A DNA stretch of 64,000 nucleotides. Source: Crenobacter cavernae (lineage in GTDB: Bacteria; Pseudomonadota; Gammaproteobacteria; Burkholderiales; Chromobacteriaceae). The translations under genes were made by a program, and so were the position numbers. Of the stretch, positions 27,000 through 35,037 are shown piece by piece. The notes beneath the pieces were generated by a model that did not search any database, had not been told where the DNA came from, and was given only the letters and a program-made list of their open reading frames with translations. Position 1 is the stretch's first letter, and each line of letters starts with the position of its first letter. The stretch covers positions 1,927,001 to 1,991,000 of the forward strand of contig NZ_CP031337.1 of the NCBI RefSeq assembly GCF_003355495.1, in the 5' to 3' direction.

Positions 27000-28862
27000 T
27001 CAGAGTGAGATCAGTTCGTGCAGGCGGTTGCCGATGAGCGAGTTGCCTTCGCCGTTCAACAGGTCTTCCATGTCCAGCACCAGAACCACCGAGCCGTCGC
27101 CGGATAGCGTCGCGCCGGCCACGCCTTTCGGACGGATATTCTGCAGTGGTTTGATGACAACATCGTCACGGCCGACGAAGGAGTCGATCGCGAGGATGAA
27201 CGACCTCTCGGCCGACTGCATCAGCACGCCGAAGCCCGGCTTCTGCGTCGCCTCCCAGCCGAGCAGGCTGGACAAGGTGCGTACCGGCAGGATCTCGTCG
27301 CGCACGACGATGGTCGGGCGGCCCGAGACTTCCTGGATGGAGCCGGACTCGATCGGGATGATCTCGCGCACCATCGCGAGCGGCACGGCGAACGCCTGGT
27401 TGCACGCGCGCACCACCAGTACCGGCAGGATCGCCAGCGTCAGCGGCAGCGACACGCTGATGCGCGTGCCTTCGCCCGGGATCGAGTTGATGTCGATGCG
27501 GCCGTTCAGCTTCTGGATGTTGGTGCGGACCACGTCCATGCCGACGCCGCGGCCCGAGACGCTGGAGATCTGGTCCTTGGTCGAGAAGCCGGGCAGGAAG
27601 ATCAGCTGCAGGCACTGTTTCTCGTCGAGCGAGTTGGCCGTTTCGGCGTCGATCAGTCCCTTCTCGATCGCCTTGCGACGCAGCGCGTCGGCGTTCATGC
27701 CGCGGCCGTCGTCGGTGATCTCGATCAAGATGTGGTCGCCGACCTGTTCGGCGGTCAGCTGGACCAGCGCCTGCGGCTTCTTGCCGACGGCGATGCGGTC
27801 GGCCGGCTGCTCGATGCCGTGGTCGACCGCGTTGCGTACCAGGTGCACCAGCGGGTCGTTCAGGTCCTCGATCATCGTCTTGTCGAGTTCGGTCTCCTCG
27901 CCGGAGATCACGAGTTCGACTTCCTTGCCGAGCTGGCGCGCCAGGTCGCGCGCGAGGCGCGGGTATTTCTGGAACAGGCGGCCGACCGGTTGCATGCGCG
28001 TCGACATCACCGCGTTCTGCAGGTCGCCGACCAGGAGGTCGAGCTGGCCGATCGCCTCGTCGAGCGAGCGCAGCGTGTTCTGGCCGGTGTTGCCCTGCAG
28101 GATCTCGGTGCGTAGCGTCGTCAGGCGGTTCTTGGTCAGCCCAATCTCGCCCGACAGGTTGAGCACCATGTCGAGGCGAACGGTGTCGATGCGGATGGTG
28201 TTTTCCTGCGTGGACGGAGGCGAGCTATTCCCGCCGCCGCTGGGCTTGGGGGCCGGTTTGGCGGCCTTGGGGGCTTCGACCGGTACAGGCGCGGCCTGGG
28301 CGGTAACGACTTCGGCGATGACGACCGGCGCGGCGGCGACGGCCTGTTGCGCGGGGGCGGCCGAGCTCGCCGCCGCCTGCGGGACGACGGCCTGGTAGAG
28401 CGCGTTCCAGTCGGGCGTGTCGTCGGCGACGAGCACCTGAACCGCCGGCTGGGCCGGTGCAGCGGGCGGTTCGCCAGCAAGCATGGCGTCGAGCGCGGCG
28501 ATCAGCGCCGGGTCGGCATCGGCGGGCTGGCGGGCTTGCGAGAGCGCTCCGAACATGTCGCGCACGCTGCCCGTCGCGTCGAGGATCACGTCCATCAGGC
28601 CGGACGAGATCTGCAGCTCGCCGTTGCGTAGCTTGTCGAACAGGTTCTCGGTGCGATGGCAGAGGTTGACCATCGCGGTCACGTTCAGAAAGCCCGCGCC
28701 ACCCTTGATGGTGTGAAAGCCCCGGAAAATGTCGTTGAGCAGCGCGTGATCATGGGGGCGCTTCTCGAGGTCCATCAACTTGTTGTCCACGTCGGACAGT
28801 AGCTCGCTCGACTCCATCAGGAAGTCTTGCAACAGCTCGTCCATGCCGCCGAATTCGCTCAT
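27000..28862 (-). CDS. cheA: Chemotaxis histidine kinase CheA (cluster 1)
   Basis: CheA (620 aa) phosphorylates CheY/CheV in response to receptors. The P1 HPt domain has the phospho-His at residue 50 (GFHTIKGGAGFL). A Pro/Ala-rich linker without a clear P2 domain (about 130-215) leads to dimerisation, ATPase (NAVDHGIEQP, DDGRGM, FSTKDQISSVSGRGVGMDV) and a CheW-like P5 domain. It ends an operon of cheV-cheV-cheY-cheZ-cheA-EAL/HDOD. The absence of P2 implies direct transfer to the regulator. Confidence 0.95.
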   Translation of the reverse strand: MSEFGGMDELLQDFLMESSELLSDVDNKLMDLEKRPHDHALLNDIFRGFHTIKGGAGFLNVTAMVNLCHRTENLFDKLRNGELQISSGLMDVILDATGSVRDMFGALSQARQPADADPALIAALDAMLAGEPPAAPAQPAVQVLVADDTPDWNALYQAVVPQAAASSAAPAQQAVAAAPVVIAEVVTAQAAPVPVEAPKAAKPAPKPSGGGNSSPPSTQENTIRIDTVRLDMVLNLSGEIGLTKNRLTTLRTEILQGNTGQNTLRSLDEAIGQLDLLVGDLQNAVMSTRMQPVGRLFQKYPRLARDLARQLGKEVELVISGEETELDKTMIEDLNDPLVHLVRNAVDHGIEQPADRIAVGKKPQALVQLTAEQVGDHILIEITDDGRGMNADALRRKAIEKGLIDAETANSLDEKQCLQLIFLPGFSTKDQISSVSGRGVGMDVVRTNIQKLNGRIDINSIPGEGTRISVSLPLTLAILPVLVVRACNQAFAVPLAMVREIIPIESGSIQEVSGRPTIVVRDEILPVRTLSSLLGWEATQKPGFGVLMQSAERSFILAIDSFVGRDDVVIKPLQNIRPKGVAGATLSGDGSVVLVLDMEDLLNGEGNSLIGNRLHELISL

Positions 28863-28902
28863 ATCCGTTCCTTTGAACGCGGGACTTATGTCGGGTAAAG
28901 GC

Positions 28903-29643
28903 TTAGAAGCCGAGGCTTTCCAGCAGCTCGTCGACCTGCTGCTGGTCGGTGACTACGTCGGTGCGGCCGGCCGGGTTCACCACCGGGCCATTCAAGAGGC
29001 TGGTGCTCCCCAGCTCGGCGCGCTTGTCGGACGGCGAGTGCTCGATCAGGAAGGTCAAGAGTTCGCCTTCGAGAAGCTTGATCATCGAGGTCACCTTCTT
29101 GATGACCTGACCGGTCAGATCCTGGAAGTCCTGCGCCATCACGATGTCGAGCAATTGCGCGCCGGTTGCCTGCGTCTGCTGCGGGACGTAGTGTAGATAC
29201 TGGCGCGTGTCCTCGGCCAAGGTCTTGAACTCGTCGACCGACAGCGAGCCGGCGTGCAGATGGTCCCAGCGCTCGGCCAAAGCCTTGGAGCGGCCCTCGA
29301 GCTCGTCCTGCAGCGGTTTGGCGATGTCGGTCGCATTGAGCACGCGTTCGGCGGCGTTTTCCGTCAGTGTCGCGATGTAGGCGAGGCGGTCCTTCGCGTC
29401 GGGAATCGCTTCGGCGACGCGCTCGAGCGACTTGTCGTAGCCGAGCTCGCGCATCGCGTCGTGCAGCTTGCGCGCGAGGTGGCCGATCTGCGAGTACATC
29501 GAATTCTGCATGTCTTCCGCGTCTTGAGGGGCGATGCTCGACGGGGCTGCAGCGTGCTGCGTGTCTTGCTGTTGTAAGGCGATGCTGTTGAACAGCGCCT
29601 CGAGTTCGGGCGAGTCTCCGCTTTCCAGTACGTGGTCAGACAC
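28903..29643 (-). CDS. cheZ: CheY-P phosphatase CheZ
   Basis: CheZ (246 aa) dephosphorylates CheY-P and lets the motor reset. It is mostly helical with the catalytic motif DLTGQVIKKV, where Gln acts in hydrolysis, and a C-terminal CheY-binding peptide VDELLESLGF. A low-complexity, His/Gln-rich N-terminus precedes it. It lies between cheY and cheA with about 40 bp spacing. Confidence 0.95.
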   Translation of the reverse strand: MSDHVLESGDSPELEALFNSIALQQQDTQHAAAPSSIAPQDAEDMQNSMYSQIGHLARKLHDAMRELGYDKSLERVAEAIPDAKDRLAYIATLTENAAERVLNATDIAKPLQDELEGRSKALAERWDHLHAGSLSVDEFKTLAEDTRQYLHYVPQQTQATGAQLLDIVMAQDFQDLTGQVIKKVTSMIKLLEGELLTFLIEHSPSDKRAELGSTSLLNGPVVNPAGRTDVVTDQQQVDELLESLGF

Positions 29644-29679
29644 GATCGCTTCTCCTCGGAACTTGATGACGGTTTGTGG

Positions 29680-30069
29680 TTATTTGTTCATGGTCTGGAA
29701 GATCTTGCCGAGCTTCTCTTCCAGCGTTGCCGCGGTGAACGGCTTGACGATGTAGCCGCTGGCGCCGGCGGTCGCCGCCTCGATGATGTTCTCGCGCTTG
29801 GCTTCGGCAGTGATCATCAGAAACGGCAGGTGCTTGATCTGGCCGTCGGCGCGCACCGCCCGTAACAGCTCGATCCCGGTCATATTGGGCATGTTCCAGT
29901 CCGAGACGACGAAGTCGAAGTGCTGGGTCTTCAGCTTGTGCAACGCGACCTGGCCGTCTTCGGCCTCGTCGACGTTGGTAAGGCCGAGCTCCTTGAGCAG
30001 GTTCCGCACGATGCGGCGCATCGTCGAGAAATCGTCGACTACTAGGAAACGAAGATTCTTGTCTGCCAT
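29680..30069 (-). CDS. cheY: Chemotaxis response regulator CheY (cluster 1)
   Basis: CheY (129 aa) is a single receiver domain. The phospho-acceptor is in VVSDWNMPNMTGIELL, with the acidic pair in FLVVDDFSTM and the Thr/Lys switch residues in MITAEAKRENI and YIVKPFTA. It is close to enterobacterial CheY and probably binds FliM. It lies between cheV and cheZ. Confidence 0.96.
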   Translation of the reverse strand: MADKNLRFLVVDDFSTMRRIVRNLLKELGLTNVDEAEDGQVALHKLKTQHFDFVVSDWNMPNMTGIELLRAVRADGQIKHLPFLMITAEAKRENIIEAATAGASGYIVKPFTAATLEEKLGKIFQTMNK

Positions 30070-30123
30070 GCTGGGTGGATCCTGTTTTTATCTAGTGCTG
30101 ATCGAAGGCGCCCATTGTAGCGA

Positions 30124-31062
30124 TTAGTGTTGCAGGAAAGGAATCAGGCTTTCCGCGAGCACCATGGGGTCGAACTTGGCGACGTAGGCGTCGACCCCGA
30201 CGCTCGAGCCCATCGCGCGGTTGGCATTGGACGATAGCGACGAGTGCATTATTACCGGGATGCCGGCAAAACGCGGGTCGGACTTGATCAGACGGGTCAG
30301 CACGTAGCCGTCCATCTCGGGCATCTCGGCGTCGACCAGGATCAGTTTCAGGTTGTCGTGCAGGCTCTCGCCGTCGCCCCAGTTGCGGCTGGCCAGCAAC
30401 TGCAGGCGCTCCCACGCCTCGCGGCCGTTGGTCGCCTGCTGGAACTTGACGCCGATCTTTTCCAGCACGTTGGTGATTTCCTTGCGCGCGACGACCGAGT
30501 CGTCGACGAAGAAGGCGTAGTGTTCCGGGTCGACCTGTGCGCTCGGCAGGTCGGGGATGCGCGTCTCGCCGATGACGGAGGCGAGGATCTGCTCGACGTC
30601 GAGGATGGACACCAGCTTGCCGTCTTCGAGTTCGGTGATCGCGGTGATTAGGTGCTGTGCGGACCCGCTGCTCATCATGTTTTCGGGCGCACGCACCTTG
30701 TCCCAGTCGACGCGGATGATGCGGTCGACCGAGTCGACGAGGAAGGCCTGCGTGCTGCGGTTGAACTCGGTGACGATCATCGTATCGAGCGACAGACCGG
30801 TCGCGTCGGGGTTGATGAACTTGGCCAGAGAGATCACCGGGATGATGTTGCCGCGCAGCGACAGCACGCCGTGGACGCCGAACGGCATGTTCGGTGTCTT
30901 GGTGATTTTCGGCGTCTGCGACACTTCGCGGACCTTGAACACGTTGATGCCGAAGGTTTCCCGCGTTCCCAACGAGAACAGCAGGATTTCCATCTTGTTG
31001 GAGCCGGCGAGCTTGGTGCGGGCGTCCACGCTGGCGAGCAGGGAGGCGTCGGTGACGGCCAT
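30124..31062 (-). CDS. cheV: CheV coupling protein (second of a tandem pair)
   Basis: CheV (312 aa) fuses a CheW-like coupling domain (about 1-165, ILLFSLGTRETFGINVFKVR) to a receiver domain (about 185-312) with the phospho-site in LILVDAEMPEMDGY. It links receptors to CheA and adjusts signalling when phosphorylated, perhaps acting as a phosphate sink. A second CheV lies 35 bp upstream; the two share the same layout. Confidence 0.95.
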   Translation of the reverse strand: MAVTDASLLASVDARTKLAGSNKMEILLFSLGTRETFGINVFKVREVSQTPKITKTPNMPFGVHGVLSLRGNIIPVISLAKFINPDATGLSLDTMIVTEFNRSTQAFLVDSVDRIIRVDWDKVRAPENMMSSGSAQHLITAITELEDGKLVSILDVEQILASVIGETRIPDLPSAQVDPEHYAFFVDDSVVARKEITNVLEKIGVKFQQATNGREAWERLQLLASRNWGDGESLHDNLKLILVDAEMPEMDGYVLTRLIKSDPRFAGIPVIMHSSLSSNANRAMGSSVGVDAYVAKFDPMVLAESLIPFLQH

Positions 31063-31097
31063 GGGTGCAGGTCCTTAGCGTTCGGTGATCGGGGCGC

Positions 31098-32039
31098 TCA
31101 GATAGCGAGCATTTCGCGGATTTTCATCGACAGCTTTTGCGGTTCGAACTTGGGCACGTAGGCGTCCACCCCGACCGATTCGCCGAGCTTCTGGTTCGAC
31201 TGGCCCGACAGCGATGAATGCATCAGCACCGGGATGCCGGCAAAACGCGGGTCGGACTTGATCATCTTGGTCAGCATATAGCCATCCATCTCCGGCATTT
31301 CGACGTCGGTCAGCACCAGGTGCAGGATGTCCTTGAGTTTGCGGCCGGACAGCTCGGCCTGCGTCGCCAGGCGCTGCATCTCTTCCCACGCGCGGTAGCC
31401 GTTGATCGCCACACCCGAGCGCACGCCCATCGCGTTCAGCGTGCGTTCGATCTGCTTGCGTGCGACCACCGAGTCGTCGGCATAGAACACCATGCGTTCT
31501 TCCTTGACCGGCTCGATGCTCATGAAGATGTGTTCGTCGTCGATCAGTGTGGTCTCGGCCAGCACCTTCTCGACGTCCATCATCATCGCCAGCGTGCCCT
31601 TGTCGAGCTCGGTGACAGCGGTGACGAGGCCGCCCATGCGGCTGGTGATCATTTCGGGCGGGACGCGCATCGCCGACCAGTCCAGGCGCAGGATGGTGTC
31701 GACCGCCTCGACCAGGAAGCCTTGGGTGTGGCCGTTGTACTCGGTCACGATCATGATGTCGGGCTTGCTGTCGCTGACGACGCCGGTGTACTTGGCGAGG
31801 TCGATCACCGGAACCAGCACGCCGCGCAGGCTGACCATGCCCTCGACCGACGACGGCATTTCCGGCGCCGAGGTGATTTCCGGGGTGCGCATCACCTCGC
31901 GCACCTTGAAAACGTTGATGCCGAAGGTTTCCTTGCGCCCGGTGCGGTGATCCATGCCAAGGGAGAAAAGCAGAATCTCCAACTTGTTCGTGCCGGCCAG
32001 TTTGGTGCGGGCGTCGATTTTCTTGAGTAGCTCTGACAC
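31098..32039 (-). CDS. cheV: CheV coupling protein (first of a tandem pair)
   Basis: A 313-aa CheV with a CheW domain (ILLFSLGMDHRTGRKETFG) and a receiver domain (HLVLTDVEMPEMDGY). The GTG at 32039 is preferred because GGAGG lies 5-6 bases before it and the resulting length matches its paralogue; an ATG at 32078 lies upstream. It heads the minus-strand chemotaxis operon. It differs from the downstream CheV by a short insertion in the first strand (HRTGRK). Confidence 0.93.
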   Translation of the reverse strand: MSELLKKIDARTKLAGTNKLEILLFSLGMDHRTGRKETFGINVFKVREVMRTPEITSAPEMPSSVEGMVSLRGVLVPVIDLAKYTGVVSDSKPDIMIVTEYNGHTQGFLVEAVDTILRLDWSAMRVPPEMITSRMGGLVTAVTELDKGTLAMMMDVEKVLAETTLIDDEHIFMSIEPVKEERMVFYADDSVVARKQIERTLNAMGVRSGVAINGYRAWEEMQRLATQAELSGRKLKDILHLVLTDVEMPEMDGYMLTKMIKSDPRFAGIPVLMHSSLSGQSNQKLGESVGVDAYVPKFEPQKLSMKIREMLAI

Positions 32040-32154
32040 TGAAGCCTCCGCTGTTGAACGGGGCGCACTGCTATGCAATACGCCTCAAACCGGTCTACCC
32101 GGCGCTGCCCCTTTGTCAGGGGATCGCGCCAAGGAAGGACTCCCTTCGGTCCGG

Positions 32155-32196
32155 TTTGTAATTATCATACCGATTAATACTTTTTTACAAATTACA
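32155..32196. promoter_or_regulatory. Inverted repeats in the cheV/kinase divergent gap
   Basis: TTTGTAA (32155-32161) and TTACAAA (32185-32191), plus TGTAATT (32157-32163) and AATTACA (32190-32196), form overlapping dyads in an A/T-rich stretch just before the kinase start. They may be an operator shared by both divergent units. The regulator is unknown. Confidence 0.35.
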
Positions 32197-32202
32197 GCAT
32201 AG

Positions 32203-33363
32203 ATGAGTACCCATTCCAACGAACAGGACGACCGCATGCGCCTGGAGGCGGCGTTCGAACAGTTCAACGCGATCTCCGGCGAATTGATCACGGCCTACCG
32301 GCAACTCGAGGCCCAGGTCGTTCAGCTGAACGCCCAGCTCGAGGAGAGCAACCGCCAGTTGCGACTGCAGCTGGAACGCAACGCCGCGCTGGCCGAGCGA
32401 CTCGGACTGTTGCTGTCCGCGTTGCCGGCCGGGGTGGTCGAAGTCTCGCCGGAAGGAGAGATTACCCACCTTAATCCGGCGGCGGAAGTGTGGCTCGGTA
32501 CGACGGTGCTCGGCCAACCCTGGAGCACCGTCGCGTCCCATTTCAAACCGACCGACGTGGCCGAGGTGTACACCTGCGACACGCTAGCCCGTCCGTGCCG
32601 GCTGACCCTGCAGAACCAGGATCTGCCGGCGCAGGGTGGCTCCATCGTGCTGATCCACGACATGACCCGCCAGTACGAACTGACCTGCGAGCTCGGGCGC
32701 CAGCAGAAGCTTGCGGCGATGGGCGGAATGGCGGCCAGCCTCGCGCACCAGCTGCGTACGCCGCTGGCCACGGCGATGCTGTACACGGCCAACCTCAAGC
32801 GCGATGGCCTGTCGCACGAGGAGCGCGAGCGCTTCGTCGACAAGTCATTGTCGCGCATGAAGGCACTCGAAGGGCTGATCCAGAACATGCTCGGCTTCGT
32901 GCGTGGCCAGGTCGGAGAGCGCGAGCGTTTGCCGGTCGTCGCGCTGTTCGAAGAGGTGTGCCAGGTGATCGAGCCGCAGTGCCGCGGCAAGGCGGTGTCG
33001 TTCGAATACCGTTGCGATGCCGACGCGGCCGACGCCGTGCTCGGCGACCGCAAAGCCTTGCAGGGCGGGCTGCTCAACCTGCTGGAGAACGCGTTGCACT
33101 ACTGCCCTGAGGGTGGGCGAGTCGGATTTTCGCTAGAACGCCATGGCGAAAGCCTGTGCTGCTCGATCGAGGACGACGGGCCCGGGATCGCACCCGAGGC
33201 GTTCGAGCACGTGTTTGAACCGTTTTTCACGACGCGTTCGGGGGGGACCGGTCTCGGGCTCGCGATCGTGAAAAGGTTGGCCGAGGAGTTGGGCGGCACG
33301 GTGTCGTGCGGCAATCGCCCCGAGGGCGGGGCGCGCTTCGAACTGTGCCTGCCGGCGGTCTGA
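32203..33363 (+). CDS. FlrB/FleS-like sensor histidine kinase
   Basis: A 386-aa soluble kinase. After an N-terminal coiled coil (about 25-65) comes a PAS domain (about 70-165), then HisKA with the phospho-His in SLAHQLRTPLATAMLYTA, and an ATPase domain with NLLENALHYCP, DDGPGI and GGTGLGLAI. This order and the H-box resemble FlrB/FleS kinases, which activate flagellar genes through an NtrC-type regulator. No such regulator lies beside it; receptor genes follow instead. Flagellar function is inferred from sequence resemblance and chemotaxis neighbours. Confidence 0.8.
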   Translation: MSTHSNEQDDRMRLEAAFEQFNAISGELITAYRQLEAQVVQLNAQLEESNRQLRLQLERNAALAERLGLLLSALPAGVVEVSPEGEITHLNPAAEVWLGTTVLGQPWSTVASHFKPTDVAEVYTCDTLARPCRLTLQNQDLPAQGGSIVLIHDMTRQYELTCELGRQQKLAAMGGMAASLAHQLRTPLATAMLYTANLKRDGLSHEERERFVDKSLSRMKALEGLIQNMLGFVRGQVGERERLPVVALFEEVCQVIEPQCRGKAVSFEYRCDADAADAVLGDRKALQGGLLNLLENALHYCPEGGRVGFSLERHGESLCCSIEDDGPGIAPEAFEHVFEPFFTTRSGGTGLGLAIVKRLAEELGGTVSCGNRPEGGARFELCLPAV

Positions 33364-33445
33364 TGCGACGGCAAAATAAAGCCGTGTTCCGCCCCAGACT
33401 TTATGACAAAGAGAATAAGATATTGATGATGCAGTGCAAAACGGG

Positions 33446-33475
33446 TTGATAAATCAAAAAGACTGCCTCTATACA
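33446..33475 (+). promoter_or_regulatory. Promoter of the second chemotaxis cluster
   Basis: TTGATA (33446-33451) and TATACA (33470-33475), spacing 18, lie in an A/T-rich gap about 30 bp before the first mcp. The -35 box overlaps the dyad TTGAT-AA-ATCAA. No sigma28 consensus was recognised. Confidence 0.45.
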
Positions 33476-33502
33476 TAATTAAATCCAAAACGAGTAAAAA
33501 AA

Positions 33503-34627
33503 ATGAATGACTCGTCCCGATCCATCGCATCGAGGTTCCGCCCGCTCCCCGCGGTGCTGGCGCTTGCGCTGGCCGTGCTCGCCTGGACCGGTCTGCCGGC
33601 TTGGGCGGTCGGGCTGGCCGGCGCGCTCGCCCTGCTGGTCTCGGCCTGGTCTCCCCGCGCCGAAGCGCCGTCGAGCGATAGCGCAGAGCAAGGGACGGAG
33701 GCGGCGGTCGACGACGAACAGGCCAAGTACTGGGCATTCGCCGGCGAGCAGGCCGCGTTGGCACACGGCGACGTGACGCGGGTGCGCAGTCTGCTCGACG
33801 AGGCGATCGGCGGCCTGCTGAACAGCTTCAACGGTCTGCACCGCGAGACGCTCAGGCAGCTGGACGTGGCCGAATCACTGGCGCACGGCGGCGCCGGCGC
33901 TGAGGGCGTGACGTTCGAAGGTTTCGTCGACGAGGTGCAGGGCACGCTCGGCGGTTTCGTCGAGAAGACGGCACAAAACAGCCGGCTCGCGATGCGGCTG
34001 GTCGAACGGATGGAAAAGATCGGCCGCGAGATCGCGTCGGCGACGCGGGTGCTCGACGACATCCACGCGATCACCTCGCAGACCAATATGCTGGCGCTGA
34101 ACGCGGCGATCGAGGCGGCGCGGGCCGGCGAGCAGGGGCGCGGCTTTGCCGTGGTCGCCGACGAAGTGCGCAAGCTCTCGGCGCGCACCGACTCTTTCAA
34201 TCAGGAGATCCGTACGCTGGTCGACACCGTCAGCCAGTCGGTGAACGACGCCGGGGGGCTGCTGAACCAGCTCGCGTCGCAGGACATGATGTTCACGCTG
34301 CAGGCCAAAGAGCGTCTCGAGGAGACTTCCGGGCACATCGTAGCGCTCAACTCACGCATGAACGAGTCGATCGGCGCCTTGCACGGCGGCGTCGGCGACC
34401 TGGCCCACCACGTCGGAGGCGCGGTCCGTTCGCTGCAGTTCCAGGACATGGTGACGCAACTGCTCGGTCACGTCGGCGCGCGGCTCGAAGGCGTGGTGCA
34501 GGCGATGGAAGACGCCGGCGGCGCGCCCGGTTCGGCCGACGCGCGGCTCGCCGAGCTAAGGCAGAAAATGGAGCACAACCCGGTTAACCAGCAGGCGATG
34601 AACAGCGGTAGCGTCGAGCTGTTTTGA
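33503..34627 (+). CDS. Methyl-accepting chemotaxis protein without periplasmic domain
   Basis: A 374-aa receptor. Two close hydrophobic segments (about residues 14-45) form a membrane hairpin with almost no periplasmic loop. The remainder is cytoplasmic, with the conserved hairpin tip NAAIEAARAGEQGRGFAVVA. It probably senses intracellular or membrane signals. It lacks a C-terminal WxxF tail, unlike the second receptor of this cluster. The cheY gene follows after 14 bp. Confidence 0.92.
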   Translation: MNDSSRSIASRFRPLPAVLALALAVLAWTGLPAWAVGLAGALALLVSAWSPRAEAPSSDSAEQGTEAAVDDEQAKYWAFAGEQAALAHGDVTRVRSLLDEAIGGLLNSFNGLHRETLRQLDVAESLAHGGAGAEGVTFEGFVDEVQGTLGGFVEKTAQNSRLAMRLVERMEKIGREIASATRVLDDIHAITSQTNMLALNAAIEAARAGEQGRGFAVVADEVRKLSARTDSFNQEIRTLVDTVSQSVNDAGGLLNQLASQDMMFTLQAKERLEETSGHIVALNSRMNESIGALHGGVGDLAHHVGGAVRSLQFQDMVTQLLGHVGARLEGVVQAMEDAGGAPGSADARLAELRQKMEHNPVNQQAMNSGSVELF

Positions 34628-34641
34628 AAGGGGTAGACAAA

Positions 34642-35007
34642 ATGTCTAAAAAAATTCTCACCGTCGACGATTCCGCGTCGATCCGGCAAATGGTGTCGTT
34701 CACGCTCAAGGGGGCGGGTTACGAGGTGATCGAGGCGCCGGACGGTAACGCCGGCCTCTCCAAGGCGCAGGCCGGCCAGGTCGACCTCGTGCTCACCGAC
34801 CAGAACATGCCGGGCATGGATGGACTGACGCTGATCAAGTCGCTGCGCCGGCTGCCTTCCTACGGCGCCACCCCCATCCTGATGCTGACCACCGAGTCGA
34901 GCGATGAGATGAAGGCGCTCGGCCGCGCTGCCGGTGCGACCGGCTGGCTGGTCAAGCCGTTCGACCCGCAGAAGCTGGTCGACGTCGTCAAGCGGCTGGT
35001 CGGCTGA
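34642..35007 (+). CDS. cheY: CheY-like response regulator (cluster 2)
   Basis: A 121-aa single receiver domain starting SKKILTVDDSASIRQMV. The phospho-site lies in LVLTDQNMPGMDGLTL and the Lys in WLVKPFDP. The ATG at 34642 follows AAAGGGG; the open frame starts 18 bp earlier. It pairs with the cluster 2 CheA. It differs from the cluster 1 CheY, so the two may have separate outputs. Confidence 0.95.
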   Translation: MSKKILTVDDSASIRQMVSFTLKGAGYEVIEAPDGNAGLSKAQAGQVDLVLTDQNMPGMDGLTLIKSLRRLPSYGATPILMLTTESSDEMKALGRAAGATGWLVKPFDPQKLVDVVKRLVG

Positions 35008-35037
35008 CCTGGCTCTTACTCTGGAAGGGAGTTGGCC

